Assembly (NCBI RefSeq): GCF_014633365.1
Contig: NC_068343.1
Coordinates: 30,039,307-30,103,306 of the forward strand
Length of the DNA stretch: 64,000 bases
Direction: 5' to 3'
From: Diospyros lotus
Lineage: Eukaryota; Streptophyta; Magnoliopsida; Ericales; Ebenaceae
Shown here: piece after piece, positions 11,148-23,132 of the stretch
Layout: every line of letters starts with the position of its first letter
Numbering within the stretch: the stretch's first letter is position 1
Notes under the pieces: generated by a model
Told to the model about the DNA's origin: nothing
Database searches by the model: none
Seen by the model: only the letters and a program-made list of their open reading frames with translations
Translations under genes and position numbers: made by a program

Positions 11148-12923
11148 ATGGTGGGAATTGCCCCAGAAATCATGTCACTCAAGCTTAACATAGATCCGAG
11201 CTACAAGCCAGTGCGCCACAAGAGGAGGCTAATGACTCCAGAGCGTTATGTCGCTCTTAAAGAAGAAGTGGACAAGTTCTTGGCAAACAATTTTATCATG
11301 GAGGCCCACTATCTGATCTGGGTGGCCAACTCGGTCCTGGTAAAAAAGAAAAATGAGAAGTGGAGGACCTGCATCAACTTAACCGACCTGAACAAGGCTT
11401 GTCCCAAGGACAGTTTTCCTCTCCCTAGAATCGATTAGCTCGTGGATGCAACAGCTAGTCACCAACTCCTCAGTTTCATGGATGCCTATTCAGGCTAAAA
11501 CCAGATCCCCATGAACCCCACCAACCAAGAGCACACCTCGTTCATTACCGACCAGAGGCTTTATTGTTATAAGGTCATGCCTTTTGGATTGAAGAATGCT
11601 GGTGCGACCTACCAAAGGCTAGTAAATACTATGTTTGAAATGCTAATCGGCAGAACCATGGAAGTGTACATCGACGACATGCTGGTGAAATCTGAGCAAG
11701 TAACAGACCATGTTTCCGACTTGAGAGAAATGTTTGGAGTCCTCAGGAGCTATCAAATGAAGCTCAATCCACTCAAGTGCGCCTTTGGGGTAGCCTTTGA
11801 AAAATTTCTTGGATTCATGGTAAAAAACAGAGGAATCAAAGCCAACCCGGATAAAATAAAGGCCTTGCTCGGCATGAGGTCGCCCGTAAGGAAGAAGGAG
11901 GTGCAGAGCCTCAACGGGCAGGTCATGGCTTTGAGCCATTTCATTTCTAAGGCAACCGATAAGTGCGCCCCATTCTTTGAGCTTCTCAAAAAGGCGCAAG
12001 ACTTCGGATGGACAGAAGAATGTGAATCTGCATTCCAACAGCTAAAGGAATACATGGGACGGACCCCACTACTTGCCAAACCCAAGGAGGGAGAGAAGTT
12101 GACCTTGTACTTGGGAGTATCCCAATAAGCTCTCAGTGTGGCCCTCGTCTGGGGGGAAGAAGGGGTGCAGCACCCCATATATTACGTCTCCAAAAGCTTG
12201 ATTGATGTAGAAACAAAGTACGCACTGATTGAAAAATTGGCTTACTATTTAATAATGGCATCAAGGAAGCTGTGACCTTATTTTCAAGCTCATGAGATCG
12301 AAGTCCTAACCAAGTACCCCTTGAAGCAAATCTTGCGAAAGCCAGATACCTCGGGTCACTTGCTAAAATGGTCTATCGAGCTCGCTTAGTTCGACACAAA
12401 GTACAAACCAAGGACGATAATAAAGGGACAGGCGTTGGCAGACTTCATTGGTGAGTTCATTGGACCAATTAACGAAGAAGCGGAGAACTTGAAAGAACCA
12501 TCCTGGGAATTATACGTCGACAGATCATCAAGTGAACAAGGAGCGGGAGCTGGGGTTATGTTAATAAGCCTCGAGGGTCACAAAATCCTCTGCGCCCTGA
12601 GGTTCGGGTTCTCGACCACCAATAATGAATCCGAGTACGAAGCCTTATTAGTAGGGCTCCGCTTGGCAAAGGAAATACGAGCTGAATCTATGGAGATCTT
12701 CAGTGACTCTCAGCTGGTTGTCAACCAAGTACGGGGAGAATACCAGGCCAGAGATACAAAGATGGTAGCATACATACAAAAGGTACGCGAACTCTTAGCC
12801 ACTTTTGAGAAATATGAAGTGCGCCAAATTTCGCGTTCCCAAAACTCTCATGCAGACGCATTAGCTCGCCTAGCGACTTCCCGGGACAGAGAACTCTTGG
12901 GGACATACCCCTGGATTTTTTAG
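11148..12923 (+). pseudogene. Element A reverse transcriptase and dual RNase H
   Basis: RT covers 11,148-12,128: the KKKNEKWRTCINLTDLNKACP segment, FGLKNAGATYQRLV, and the catalytic YIDD at 11,667-11,678. The normal RNase H follows (12,129-12,400; degraded, still recognisable as ALS.ALV, YYVSKSL and YKPRTI words). A second, archaeal-type RNase H is open at 12,435-12,923, with Asp in ELYVDRSS, Glu in NNESEYEALL, Asp in FSDSQLVV and Asp in NSHADALARL all present. Stops lie at 11,437, 11,497, 12,126, 12,272 and 12,389, with a one-base frame change just before 12,921. The second RNase H supports Tat-lineage membership. Confidence 0.9.
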
Positions 12924-14216
12924 CTGCCCCGAGCACAGAACAACGAGCTGAACGCTGGCGATCACGGTGTCCCAAAACTCATGGATGATTCTTGTTCTGG
13001 AATATTTGCAAGATGGGAAACTACCGGAAGACAAGCTGGAAGCACGTCGGCTGCGAGCTCAAGCAGCTCGATACTGCATCTATGATGACAGACTGTACAG
13101 GAGAGGGTTCTCAGCCCCACTCTTGAGGTGCATTGACGGCACCGACTGCCGGACCGTGTTGGAAGAAATTCAAGTAGGCCACTGCTGTAATCATGCAGGG
13201 GCACTCTCACTAGCACAAAAGACCATCTGGCAAAGGTTTTATTGGCCCACTATAAAGCAAGACGCCATAGAGATGGTTAATAAATGCAAAAAGTGCCAAA
13301 GGTTCGCCAAGGTTCCGCGAGCTCTGCCAGCTTACCTACAGTAGATGAGCAGCCCGTGGCCCTTTGCCATTTGGGGCATGGATCTAATCGGGCCACTCCT
13401 AATGGCTCGCGGAGGGTGCAAGCATGCCATAGTGGCAGTTGACTACTTCACCAAATGGGCAGAGGCCAAAGAACTCAGGCAGATCACCAGTGCGAAGGCA
13501 CAAGTGTTTACATGGGATAACATAATTTGCAGGTTTGAAGTGCCGAAGAAAATAATAACGGACAACAAAACCCAATTCACCAGCAAGCAATTCATCCAAT
13601 TCTGCGAGTCAATGGGGATCCGAAAAGTTTTACCACTGTTGATCACCCCCAGGCCAATGGGCAGGTTGAAGCTGTCAACAAAATAATCAAGCTGACCCTG
13701 AAAACAAAACTTGAAGCTAGAAAGGGGGCTTGGGTGGACGAATTGCAAATAGTGTTATGGGCTTATCGAACAACAGCTTGAAGCAGCACTGGACAAACCC
13801 CATTCTCAATGGCGTATGGGTCGAAGGCTATGATCCCCGCTGAAAATGAAGTGGCCAGCCATCGAAGGGCCACCTTCAGCTCAGATCGCAATGACGAGCT
13901 GCTAGCGACTAATCTGGACTTGCTTGAGGAATCGAGAGATGTAGCTCACGTAAGGGTTGCTGTCTATCAACAAAGGGTGGCACGATACTACAACAGGAAG
14001 GTCCGAATACGACGTTACAACGTCGGAGACCCGGTACTACGTCTGGTACTCCCAGGAACTCGGGCGATAAGCAATGACACCCTAGGCCCTAACTGGGAAG
14101 GTTCATTTATCATCAAGGAAAATCTGAGTAACGGAGCATATCATCTGACAAACATGGACGGTTTTCCTCTCCCACGAGCTTGGAACGCGGAACAGCTTCA
14201 TCCGTACTTCAAATAA
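12924..14216 (+). pseudogene. Element A integrase
   Basis: The zinc-binding domain is at about 13,180-13,310 (H...H...CKKCQR), and the catalytic core at 13,345-13,686 begins FAIWGMDLIGP and contains [10 protein letters not shown]. The core's Glu segment is in a shifted frame (about 13,630-13,720), and the C-terminal domain is open at 13,809-14,216, ending AEQLHPYFK. Breaks are a TAG at 13,342, a frameshift near 13,627 and a TGA at 13,779. No chromodomain follows, in keeping with Tat elements and unlike element B. Confidence 0.9.
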
Positions 14217-15440
14217 ATGTAATTGTTCTTGCCTATGCTTAGTCTTTTTATTACGAGTAACCTTCATGGTTCTAGTTAGAATCTATGACCTTTCATTGCA
14301 GTTTATTCTTATCGGTATTCGTTTGAATACCCCCAAAATGAGGGATTGGGAAGCTATGGTTTGTGAGCTGGGGCCCAAATAACTTAGCCACTGCGTTGCG
14401 GCTTACGGCTTGACTGAGCATTCACCTTGGTCCCCCCCTCAGGTCGTGGACCGCGAGCTGAGAACCATTCATCTTGACTTAATGTCATGGTTTGGAACCT
14501 ACTAAGCGGCCACTTCCACAAGTAACTCCGAGCTAGGGTTTACTAGCCAAGGTCCTTTTATCCTGGCTTAAGCCATGGCCTGCGACCTACCTGGGTGTTC
14601 CCTTTCGGTTCGATTAAAACTTGTAGAAGCCACTATGTGTTAGCTGAGGCCGTAAGGCGACCTACCTGGACACATATCTCGGCCATGCAAGTCAACGAAA
14701 TAACAAGCTATGACATGTTAGCTGGGGTCGCCCTATGACCCATCTAAACATATAACTTGGCAGTACAAATTGAGTTTTCACTAACTGGGGTCCTTTTATC
14801 TTGGCTTAAGCCATGGTCTACGACCTACCTGAGTGTTCACTCCCAATTTATTAAAACTTGTGAAAAGCCTTAATATGCTAGTCAAGGTCGCGACACAATC
14901 TCATATCCTAGCAAATTTTTCAAACTGTGTCAGCTGAGGTCCGTCTTAATTCGCCTAAATAAGACTATTCGGGACCTACAGGACACACGTCCTGATCGTC
15001 TATCAGGAGCTGCTCAGCCAGCTTATGTTAGCCAAGATAGCAAAATGATCTGCCTTTACATACACCTCGGTAAGGTTCTCGTTATTTTGTAGAGACATGC
15101 TGGTTGGGGGTTTCCCGAAATTGCCTAAGTATAAGTATTCGCATTGATTATTACAACTGTCATTGATGAGCCATTTCGAGCATGTTAGATTGGGAGCTGG
15201 GAAAACTCTGGATCTATCTAGACTTATGCTCAAACGATTCACTCCCAAGTTATATTCTTGAAGACTTCTTCTGATGTTAGTATACGAAAGTTTACTGAAG
15301 TTATTTTCAAGTTAGATCATGAAGATTGGTTCAAGAATCGCTATGCCAGAACCTCATCAAAATTAGCTTGAGTTCACAAAGGAATTTAAGGCGAGATACA
15401 CAAGTACAGTAGAAATACCGCTTTCATTGAATAAATGTTC
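14217..15440 (+). repeat. Element A non-coding 3' spacer with direct repeats
   Basis: There is no sense-strand gene. A segment of about 90 bases occurs twice, 14,541-14,632 and 14,780-14,868, sharing ggtccttttatc, ggcttaagccatgg and cgacctacctg in the same order at about 240-bp spacing. Fainter copies with cgacctacctggacac-type words lie between. Tandem structure downstream of pol is common in Tat-lineage elements. The poly-A run at about 15,449-15,463 marks the downstream end of the antisense gene. Confidence 0.65.
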
Positions 15441-15443
15441 GGA

Positions 15444-17963
15444 TTACAAAAAAAAAAAAAAAATACACGTTTGAATCCTAGCTAAGAGGGGCGACTGCTT
15501 CAACGGGTTCGACCTTGGCGGGCTGGACGACGATAGATAGGGTTGGTTGAGTTTCGGCGGCCCCGGCTTAACAGACCTCGGCAACTTTCGTAGAATGCGC
15601 CTCGATAGTCTCACCAAGCTGAACCTCGACGACCCTAGATGGCTCGACCTCGACCTGGGCAGCCTGCGTCGCGACCTCAGACGAATCAAGCGGAATGGCA
15701 TCGTCAGGGTCCTCTGCAGCCTCGGCAGCATACCGTTTCACCTCTTCGATGACCTGCGCGCCAAAGAAGGAGAAATCCATCTCGGGATGGTTCACCCAAA
15801 CGGTGTACAGGAACGTCGAACAGGTGTCGGATCTGACTTCTCGGCGCAGAGAGTCCATCCACGCTCCCACCTCCGCCTTGATATCATCGATGGTCCTCTT
15901 CGAAAGCTACTTGCATCGGGCAGCCCGATTATCCGCCTGACTTCGCTCCTCCCTTGCCGTCTTCAACTCCGCCTCAACCAATTTTAGTTGGTCCTAAGCC
16001 TTCCGCAGCTCCCCTTTCGCTTTGTTCAGCTCACCAGTAAGCCCGGAGTTGGCGAGCTCCTACATGTTCTTCAATCTGCAAAGCTCCTCATCGAGATGTT
16101 TATTTTTCTAAACTTCCATCCTCAAACGCGTCAGGGAGCCCTCCACCTCCTTTTGGGTAGCAAGGAGCTCAACCTGGAGAGCTTTCTTCTCATCCGAGAG
16201 CTTCGTTATTTCAGCTTTTGAGCATTCTTCTCGTCCTCAAGCTTCGATATTTCAGCCTGAAGCGACATTCTCACCATCTAAAGCTGCTCTTCAAAATCCT
16301 TGTACTGAGATTGGAGCTTCATGGCAGCAAGGGAAGCCTACGAAAGGAGAAAGGTTAACGCATTAAAAAGCAGACTAAGGAACCAAGGTACGAAAAATCC
16401 TCACTTACCACCAGGCTATGACGGGCTATGAAATCACAGAGAGGGATCCCCTTTAGCCTTGAGTCATTGAAGGGCTTCGAGGTCGCGCCCAAGAAGTCGG
16501 GCATGAAGTTTAGGAGGGAGCTAAAGAAGACCCCCTCCTGGCAAGGCCTCTAGGGCCAACTCCTTCCCAGGAACCCTAGCCCGTTTGGCCCTGATGTCCT
16601 CCCTCTACTACGGCTGGTCAGGCCTCCTCTTTGAACCCACAACAGGAGCATCCCGAACCTCCGCTGCGACCTCCTTCCCACGGGCCCCACTCGAACTGTG
16701 GTCACGGGAGGCAGGGGCCCGATGCCCTGGCTGCTGATGGGTTTGCTTTTGCTATTGCGGTTGATGGGGCGGAGCTCTTTGCCGCTACTCCTGCTAATCA
16801 CCCCGCGGCTGCTGAGTCTGCTATTGCTGTTGCTGGGGACGTAGTTGCAGCTGCGACTGTTCTGACCTACCACCCCGTGAGCTAGAGCTCGTGGCTGAGG
16901 ACAAGGTAGTTCCCGATCTCGCCCTAGATCGCTTTGGCTGGAGGAGGTCGAGGTTAACCATGCTTTCATCTTGATCGGCTTCTCCTCTTGAACTACTCGA
17001 CTCTGCGACCTGAAAAGCAGAGGGGGGATCTCCGCGCCCAAATCCCTGATATGGTCCCCTTGGACGGTCTCGATGCCGAGAGGAGGGGCAAGCTCGTTTT
17101 CTCAGAGCAGCTCATCTGAAAGCTCAAGAATCTCCGAACTCAACCTCGTAGCCACAAACTTGTCGAGGACGTTGGTCTCCTCAACCGATAAAATTGGTTT
17201 CTTGCCCCCAAAATCTGCCTCAAAAGGCGAGCAAGTTAAAACACGTACTCGAGAAAAAAGAAGGACCCGTGCAAGCTGATATTCTCTTACCAGGGGTCAG
17301 TATGAAGCTATAGTTCCTAAGTAGGGAAAGCGAAGGGCAAGACACGAAGAACCAACTAGACTTGTAATCGCCCACGTTAGACTTCCCCTTCGCTTTACCC
17401 TGAGGAAGTGCGGCCTTATACGGGGAAGGACGAGCTGCCAGGTAGTACAGCCCGTCCTTGGCATTTTTAAAGGAATATAGAAATTTTATTAGTTTCGGCA
17501 AAGGAAGAGGAAGTTTATTTTTGAGGAATAAGATGGCCAAAGAAGTGAGTTGGGCATACGAGTTCGGTGTTAATTGAAAGGGGGCGAGCTTGACGTCGTT
17601 CAGAAGGACAATAAGGTATGGAGCTACAGGGAACCTAAGGCCAGACTTGAGGTGCTAGGGGCTAATGGCTACGAAATTGGATGAAAGATAGGCTGCGTGG
17701 GAGCTCAGAGCGGGGATGTATACTCGGCAACTCCTGGGGAGACGAAACTCCCGAGTACAAGCCATCACCTAGTGAGGTTTGGCTTTGGATGGGAATCTCT
17801 TAAAGACCGCGCGTTCATTACTCCCTTCAGCGATTTGATCTTGGACCTCCAGCTCAGTTTCTGAGGAGGTCAGGATGACGACCTCCCTAGACCGCGAGCT
17901 CGCACCCTCAAGGTTTTGACCCTCCATGACAAGGCAGGTCGCAAGTTGCGAACCAGATCTCAA
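15444..17963 (-). pseudogene. Element A antisense gene (plant gypsy-type transposon protein, spliced)
   Basis: It lies opposite to gag-pol between integrase and the 3' LTR. Minus-strand reading from 17,963 gives a Glu/Ser-rich head, then about 17,770-17,300 a domain like the putative gypsy-type transposon protein family (PF04195-like), including GLRFPVAPYLIVLLNDVKLA and a YYLAARP segment. A canonical intron (GTAAGAG at 17,290, AG at 17,215, 76 bases) joins the frames in phase. A Pro/Gln-rich low-complexity part follows (16,550-17,041), then a heptad-like coiled coil (about 16,330-15,900), and a C-terminal HPEMDFSFFG segment (15,780 or so). Stops at 17,769 and near 17,656 are TAG codons one transition from CAG. 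The function is unknown; antisense ORFs at this place are known in Tat-lineage elements. Confidence 0.7.
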
Positions 17964-18713
17964 GAAACTAGAAAAACCCTAAAAATGTCCCCTGAATCTT
18001 TCTGGCTGAGCGCTTTGCAACGGGGTGTCGCCTAAGGCGAAGGGGCTGCAGCCACAAGCCTGATATTCCATGGGAAGCTAATCCTAAGGTCATCATGCCC
18101 AAAAGCTCAGCAAACGCCGAACCAAATCGTGTCGCTTCCCCAAAAAAAAAAAAAATTAATGAAGGCAACATTGATCGGCAAGGCTAGAGAAACCACCGAC
18201 GGCTAATCGACGATGGACGGCCTAACGAGAAGAAGAAGAAAAAGAAAAGCAAATAAAGTCACGACAAAACTTACCAAACACTAAGCCTGACGTCTGTATG
18301 AAGACTCGTATCAAGCACCAAGCAGGAACAGTCGGCGTTTGAGAAAACGACAATAGTGGAAGGCTCGAGAGAGGAGGACGAAAGTTGAAAGAGGTTTTGA
18401 AAAAAGCGTGAAAGAGGGAAAGGGGGGGACACCCCCTACTATTTATACTAATGGCCCAATCGATCCCAGTCATGGGATCAAAAGACAACTTATCACATGC
18501 TCCGCATCCAGCAGCCGCACGATAGCTTGTGGGTCCCACAGGCATAGTTATGTGCCGTAATGGGGGAACGTGCCCGCTAAATGTGCAATAGGCAAGGCGT
18601 ACTGCGTGGAACGGCAAGATTCAATGTAATTAGGTAGAAGTTGGAGGGATGGAAGAACAGTTGGCACGCGTCAGCTCCTAGTGCAAAGATCGCACCGTGA
18701 ACTAGGGGGCTTA

Positions 18714-19210
18714 TGTTATATGTATTTCCTGTATCACTCCACACGGGTTGGACTCGGTTCGATGGACCGGCCCAATCACCCAAAGCCAAGAAGGCCCAGA
18801 CGACCTCGCTAAGGAAAGTCCAGCCACCACCGAAGTTCGAAGCCCATAAGGCAAGCACCTTGCGAGCTTCTGATAAAACCCCTAGCGAGCTCTCGACGAT
18901 CGACTAACGGGCTCGCTATAAAACCCTCAGTTCGCTGTACTACCTACGTCGCTGGCCTAGAACCATCATCTTGCATAAGTGGTAAAGCAGCTGAGAAGTT
19001 AGAGGTAGGGACTATTCACTTTACCTGCAACAGCCCATGCCCCTCGTAATGAGGATCCCACTCCCGGTTTTGTGTAGACGAGAAGGGCTGTTTGTCCCCC
19101 ATTATACAATCATTGTATTTCTATATGTTATCTAAATTGTAAAATCCCTCAGTATAAAGAAGAATCGTAGATATCATGAAGGGCAGGGACAGGGACAGGG
19201 AGAATAATAA
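18714..19210 (+). repeat. Element A 3' LTR, truncated on the right
   Basis: It starts TGTTATATGTATTTCCTG after a short purine-rich stretch (actaggggg, 18,702-18,710) that acts as polypurine tract. It matches the 5' LTR up to agggagaataataag, then switches to chromovirus LTR sequence at about 19,211. About 190 bases of the LTR end, judged from the 5' copy, are missing. The segment contains a duplicated gggacag near 19,185-19,198. Confidence 0.85.
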
Positions 19211-20388
19211 GATTTGCCATCAAGTCGACTCGGCCGCGGTTTTGTCAACTCTGCGCATGCTTCGCTTTTTCGGCCATAACTTTTGATGTAGAACTCGGAA
19301 TTGCAATCTGTTTGAAGCGTCATAAACTAGACTTCAAGTTATTTAATTTGATATATAATATGATATATTTTGGTTATTTTTTGAGTGGTTTAAGGCTTTT
19401 CTAATCCTATATTACCCATAATGAGCATGATTTGGGACGTTGTTACATTATGTTTTTGGTTGGCATGTCCGCGGAAATCCCTTATCTTGTGTGATGCATT
19501 GATATCATTATCTCAGCGCCTATTATTATTATTTTGGCACGGCAGCTAAGTTTCGCAAGTGTGAAAGGGGATATCCCATTGAGCGCCTAGTGCGGGTGAG
19601 GTGGCCATAAACCTGGCAAGCGATGCTCTTGCCACTGAGGTGGCTGATGAATTTGATATATATGTATTCATTCTTGTCATGGATGTGGAGGCCTAGAGGG
19701 CCAATGTGGGCATGTATTTTTCTATCATTACACCAAATTGCATGAGCATGAGTTGGTGACTTTCTGTGCTATGAGTCACATATGGAAAGAAATGGGTTTT
19801 TATGCCATTATTCAAATTGAGCTAATGTCACTCTATGAGTTGCATGTGTGCCTTGTTGCTAAGTAAGGAGATACCAATTATTGAGGTATTAATGATGTAG
19901 AAGGCATGATTAAACATTTTCTTCTAAATGTTGGGTAATGGTCTTCCATTGATTCCTATCTTATGCATGCCTTCAGGAAGTGATCGTATCATCATCTCCT
20001 TTTTCTATATTATGCTTGCTGACCCTTGTGGCTCACTTGTTTGCTTGTTGTCATTCCAGGTAAGGGAAAATCTATAGCAGAAGGGGAGTCTAGTGGGTCT
20101 TGAAATGGATTTTAGTTGTGTACAGAGATCTACCCCGACCTAAAGATTTTGGGATTTGTGTGGAGGGCCGGTGTTGGAAGCTATTTACTTTTTTGTATGT
20201 TATTGGCACCTTTGTTTATTTTATGAATTATATGGCTTGTAAGCCTAGAGAAATGTTGTAAGAATGGTTAACGCTCATGTTAGAAGTGAGCTTGTTTATT
20301 ATAAGAAGTTTTGGTTATGTTTGCTTCTGTATTCCATTTTGAAAGGGCCTTCTTTCGGATATCCTATGCTAGCAGGTATATCTGGAAG
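19211..20388 (+). repeat. Element B 5' LTR, last half only
   Basis: It is nearly identical to 23,730-24,906 of the 3' LTR, base for base over about 1.18 kb with scattered substitutions (for example caagtcgactcggccgcgg against ggccacgg). The first 1146 or so bases and the last 12 bases of the LTR are missing, replaced by element A on the left and pol on the right. Confidence 0.9.
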
Positions 20389-22521
20389 GTGAAGGCAATA
20401 GTGGATTGGCCAAGGCCAACATCAGTGACTGGCATTAGGAGTTTCTTAGGATTGGCGGGTTACTACCGAAAATTCATTGAAGGTTTTGCTCGCCTATCAT
20501 TGCCCATGACTGGATTGACTCAGAAAGGAGTCAAGTTTGATTGGAATGAAGCTTGTGAGGAGTGCTTCCAAGAGTTGAAGAAGAGGTTGACAACGACTCC
20601 AGTGTTAGCAATTCCAAGAAGTGGGGAGAAGTTTATTATTTATAGTGATGCTTCGCATTCAGGTTTGGGGTGCATGTTAATGCAGGATGGGCGAGTTAAT
20701 GCCTATGCTTCGAGACAACTAAAGAAGCATGAAATGAATTACCCCACACACGACTTGGAGTTGGCAGCGGTAGTGTTTGCACTTAAGATTTGGAGGCATT
20801 ATCTAGATGGGGAGAAGGTGAAAATTTATACAGATCATAAGAGTTTAAAGTACCTCCTTTCCCAGAAAGAGTTGAATATGAGGTAGAGACGGTGGATTGA
20901 GTTATTTAAGGATTTTGACTGTGAGATTTTATACCACCCAGGGAAAGCTAATGTAGTGGCCGATGCTCTAACCCGTCGTGGAGCATCTATGGCAGCTTTG
21001 ATGGTCCAGGAGTGGATTTTATTAAGACAGATGGGTGAGATGTCTATCTCTTCCTCTAAAGAGAGCCCTGTGGTATATTGTGCATATATGAAGGTGCAGT
21101 TAGATTTGATTGAGCATATTCGGTCGCAACAGCCTAAGGATGAGAAGCTGGCTCAGATTCTATCCGACGTGGAGAGATTTTCTTCCGTGGGATTCAGTTT
21201 GAGAGGTGATGGTTTATTGACATTCCGAGGTCGTGTTTGTGTGCTTGACGATGAAGGAATAAGGAGAGAGATTTTGTCCGAAGCCCATAAGACCAATTAT
21301 ACCATCCACCCCGGTGTGACAAAAATGTATCAAGACTTACGTCGACAGTTTTGGTGGGATGGAATGAAAAAAGATGTAGTAAAATTTGTATCTTGTTGCT
21401 TGGTATGTCAGCAAGTTAAGGCTGAACATCAGAAACCAGCAGGTCTATTGCAATCATTGCCCATTCCAGAGTGGAAGTGGGACAACATTTATATGGACTT
21501 CATGACGGGTTTGCCTAGAATGAAAAAGGAACATGATGCCATTTGGGTAATAGTGGACAGGCTAACAAAATCAGCCCACTTTTTACCAATTAAAAAGACA
21601 CATCCCTTAAGTAAATTGGCAAAGATGTACATCGAAGAAATTGTAAGGTTACATGGGATTCCAACAAGCATTGTGTCAAATAGGGATCCTCGATTTACAT
21701 CTCATTTTTGGGAGGTGTTGCATGAAGCCTTGGGAACAAAATTAAAGTTTAGTATTGTATTTCATCCGCAGACTGACGATTAGACGGAAAGGACAATCCA
21801 AACAATGGAGGATATGTTAAGGGCGTGTACATTGGATTTTTATGGCAGTTGGGATAACCACTTACCATTGGTAGAGTTTGCCTATAACAATAGCTATCAC
21901 TCCAGTATTGGTATGCCGCCCTATGAGGCACTGTATGGCTGGCTGTGTAGGTCGCTTATTTGTTGGGAAGAGTTTGGGGATAGAGCATTATTGGGGCAGG
22001 AGATAATTGAGAAAACTTCAAAGAAAATTAAGACTATTAGGGCACGAATGAAAGTGACCCAGGATCGGCAAAAGAGTTACGCAGATAAGAGAAAGCGTGA
22101 CTTGGAGTTTTCTGTAGGAGATCATGTATGGCTGAGAGTGATGCCCATGAAAGGCATGCACAGATTTGGGATTTTGGGGAAACTCAGTCCCAGGTATGTT
22201 GGGCCTTTTGAGATTCTGGAGCGAGCTGGATCGTTGGCATACAGGTTGGCCTTGCTATCACAGTTAGCCGGCGTTCATAACGTCTTCCATGTATCTATGT
22301 TGAGGAAGTACGTGCCGGATCCCCAGCACATCATCGACTATCAGACCATTGAGATTGGGGAGGATGTGGCATATGAGGAGATGCCAGTTAGCATTTTGGA
22401 GCGAAAAGAGAAAGTATTAAGAAACCAGTCAATTCCTTTTGTGAAGGTGCAGTGGCAGCGTCATTCCATAGACGAGGCTACTTGGGAGCATGAGGATGAG
22501 ATGCGGCGTCTTTTTCCCTAG
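20389..22521 (+). pseudogene. Element B pol: RNase H, integrase, chromodomain
   Basis: It starts inside the RT-RNase H connection ([16 protein letters not shown]), then RNase H with [13 protein letters not shown] and [11 protein letters not shown]. Integrase has the HHCC zinc domain (H...HPGVTKMYQDLRRQFWWDGM...CLVCQQVK), a catalytic core with Asp in NIYMDFMTGLP and Glu near 21,788, and a GPY/F module (SPRYVGPFEIL). A chromodomain-like end (VKVQWQRHSIDEATWEHEDEM) closes the frame. The second catalytic Asp is Asn at 21,679-21,681 (SNRDPRF instead of SDRD). TAG stops at 20,884 and 21,781 are each one C-to-T change from CAG. Chromodomains target insertion to heterochromatin. Confidence 0.92.
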
Positions 22522-22563
22522 CTATTTGCTTGACCAGTTACGAATTTGGAGGACCAAATTCTT

Positions 22564-22580
22564 TTAAGGAGGGGGGGAGA
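22564..22580 (+). other. Polypurine tract of element B
   Basis: TTAAGGAGGGGGGGAGA lies four bases before the 3' LTR start TGTAACGACCCG. This is the expected plus-strand priming site of a gypsy element and fixes the LTR boundary. Confidence 0.8.
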
Positions 22581-22583
22581 AAC

Positions 22584-23089
22584 TGTAACGACCCGTTTAA
22601 ATGGGTCTTAGATGATATTTGCATTTTTGAGTGTTGAGCATTTCATGTGGGCTTTAATTGTTATATGCAATTTATAAAAATAAAGTGATATTTGTGGTTT
22701 AATTTTTTTTGCTTGAAAATGAATTATTGTATGTGTGATAATTAAGGCATATAATGGTGGTTTTAAAGTGGGCTTGGACCAAGGGTTTGTAGCCCAAAGA
22801 AAGTGATGGGATGAAAGATTTTATGGGCCTAGAATGGATGGGCTCTTGAGTGAGCTTGGGCCATTTATAAGTGGGCCTTTGCATATATATATGTGTGTGT
22901 GTAAATTGGTGGTTAAAAGAAAATGAATAAGGAAAATGGAAATAAAGGCTAAAAGTTTAAAATGGGCTTCATAAAGTGAAGCGTGTGTGTGGTGTAAGAG
23001 GGCAAAAGAGGGAAGAAAAGTAGGATTTGGTGAGTTTTGGTGGCTGCGAGAATGCAAGCCATGCTTTCTTGTTTTCTTCCCCAATCTTC

Positions 23090-23132
<43 letters not shown>

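Larger units (their letters stand above)
7991..19210 (+). mobile_element. Element A: degenerate Ty3/gypsy retrotransposon, Tat lineage
   Basis: The order is 5' LTR (7991-8639), PBS-like site, gag, protease, RT, RNase H, a second archaeal-type RNase H, integrase, a 4.5-kb 3' region holding an antisense ORF, then a 3' LTR (18,714 onward). The extra RNase H and the antisense gene between integrase and the 3' LTR are hallmarks of Tat-lineage (Retand/Grande-like) elements. The 3' LTR stops at 19,210, where unrelated chromovirus LTR sequence begins, so the right end and its target duplication are lost. Coding regions contain about 20 stops and several frameshifts, so it cannot act on its own. Confidence 0.9.

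Noticed and set aside
11643..12178. Minus-strand frames of 131 and 141 residues
   Set aside because: Antisense shadows of the RT region; no known domain.
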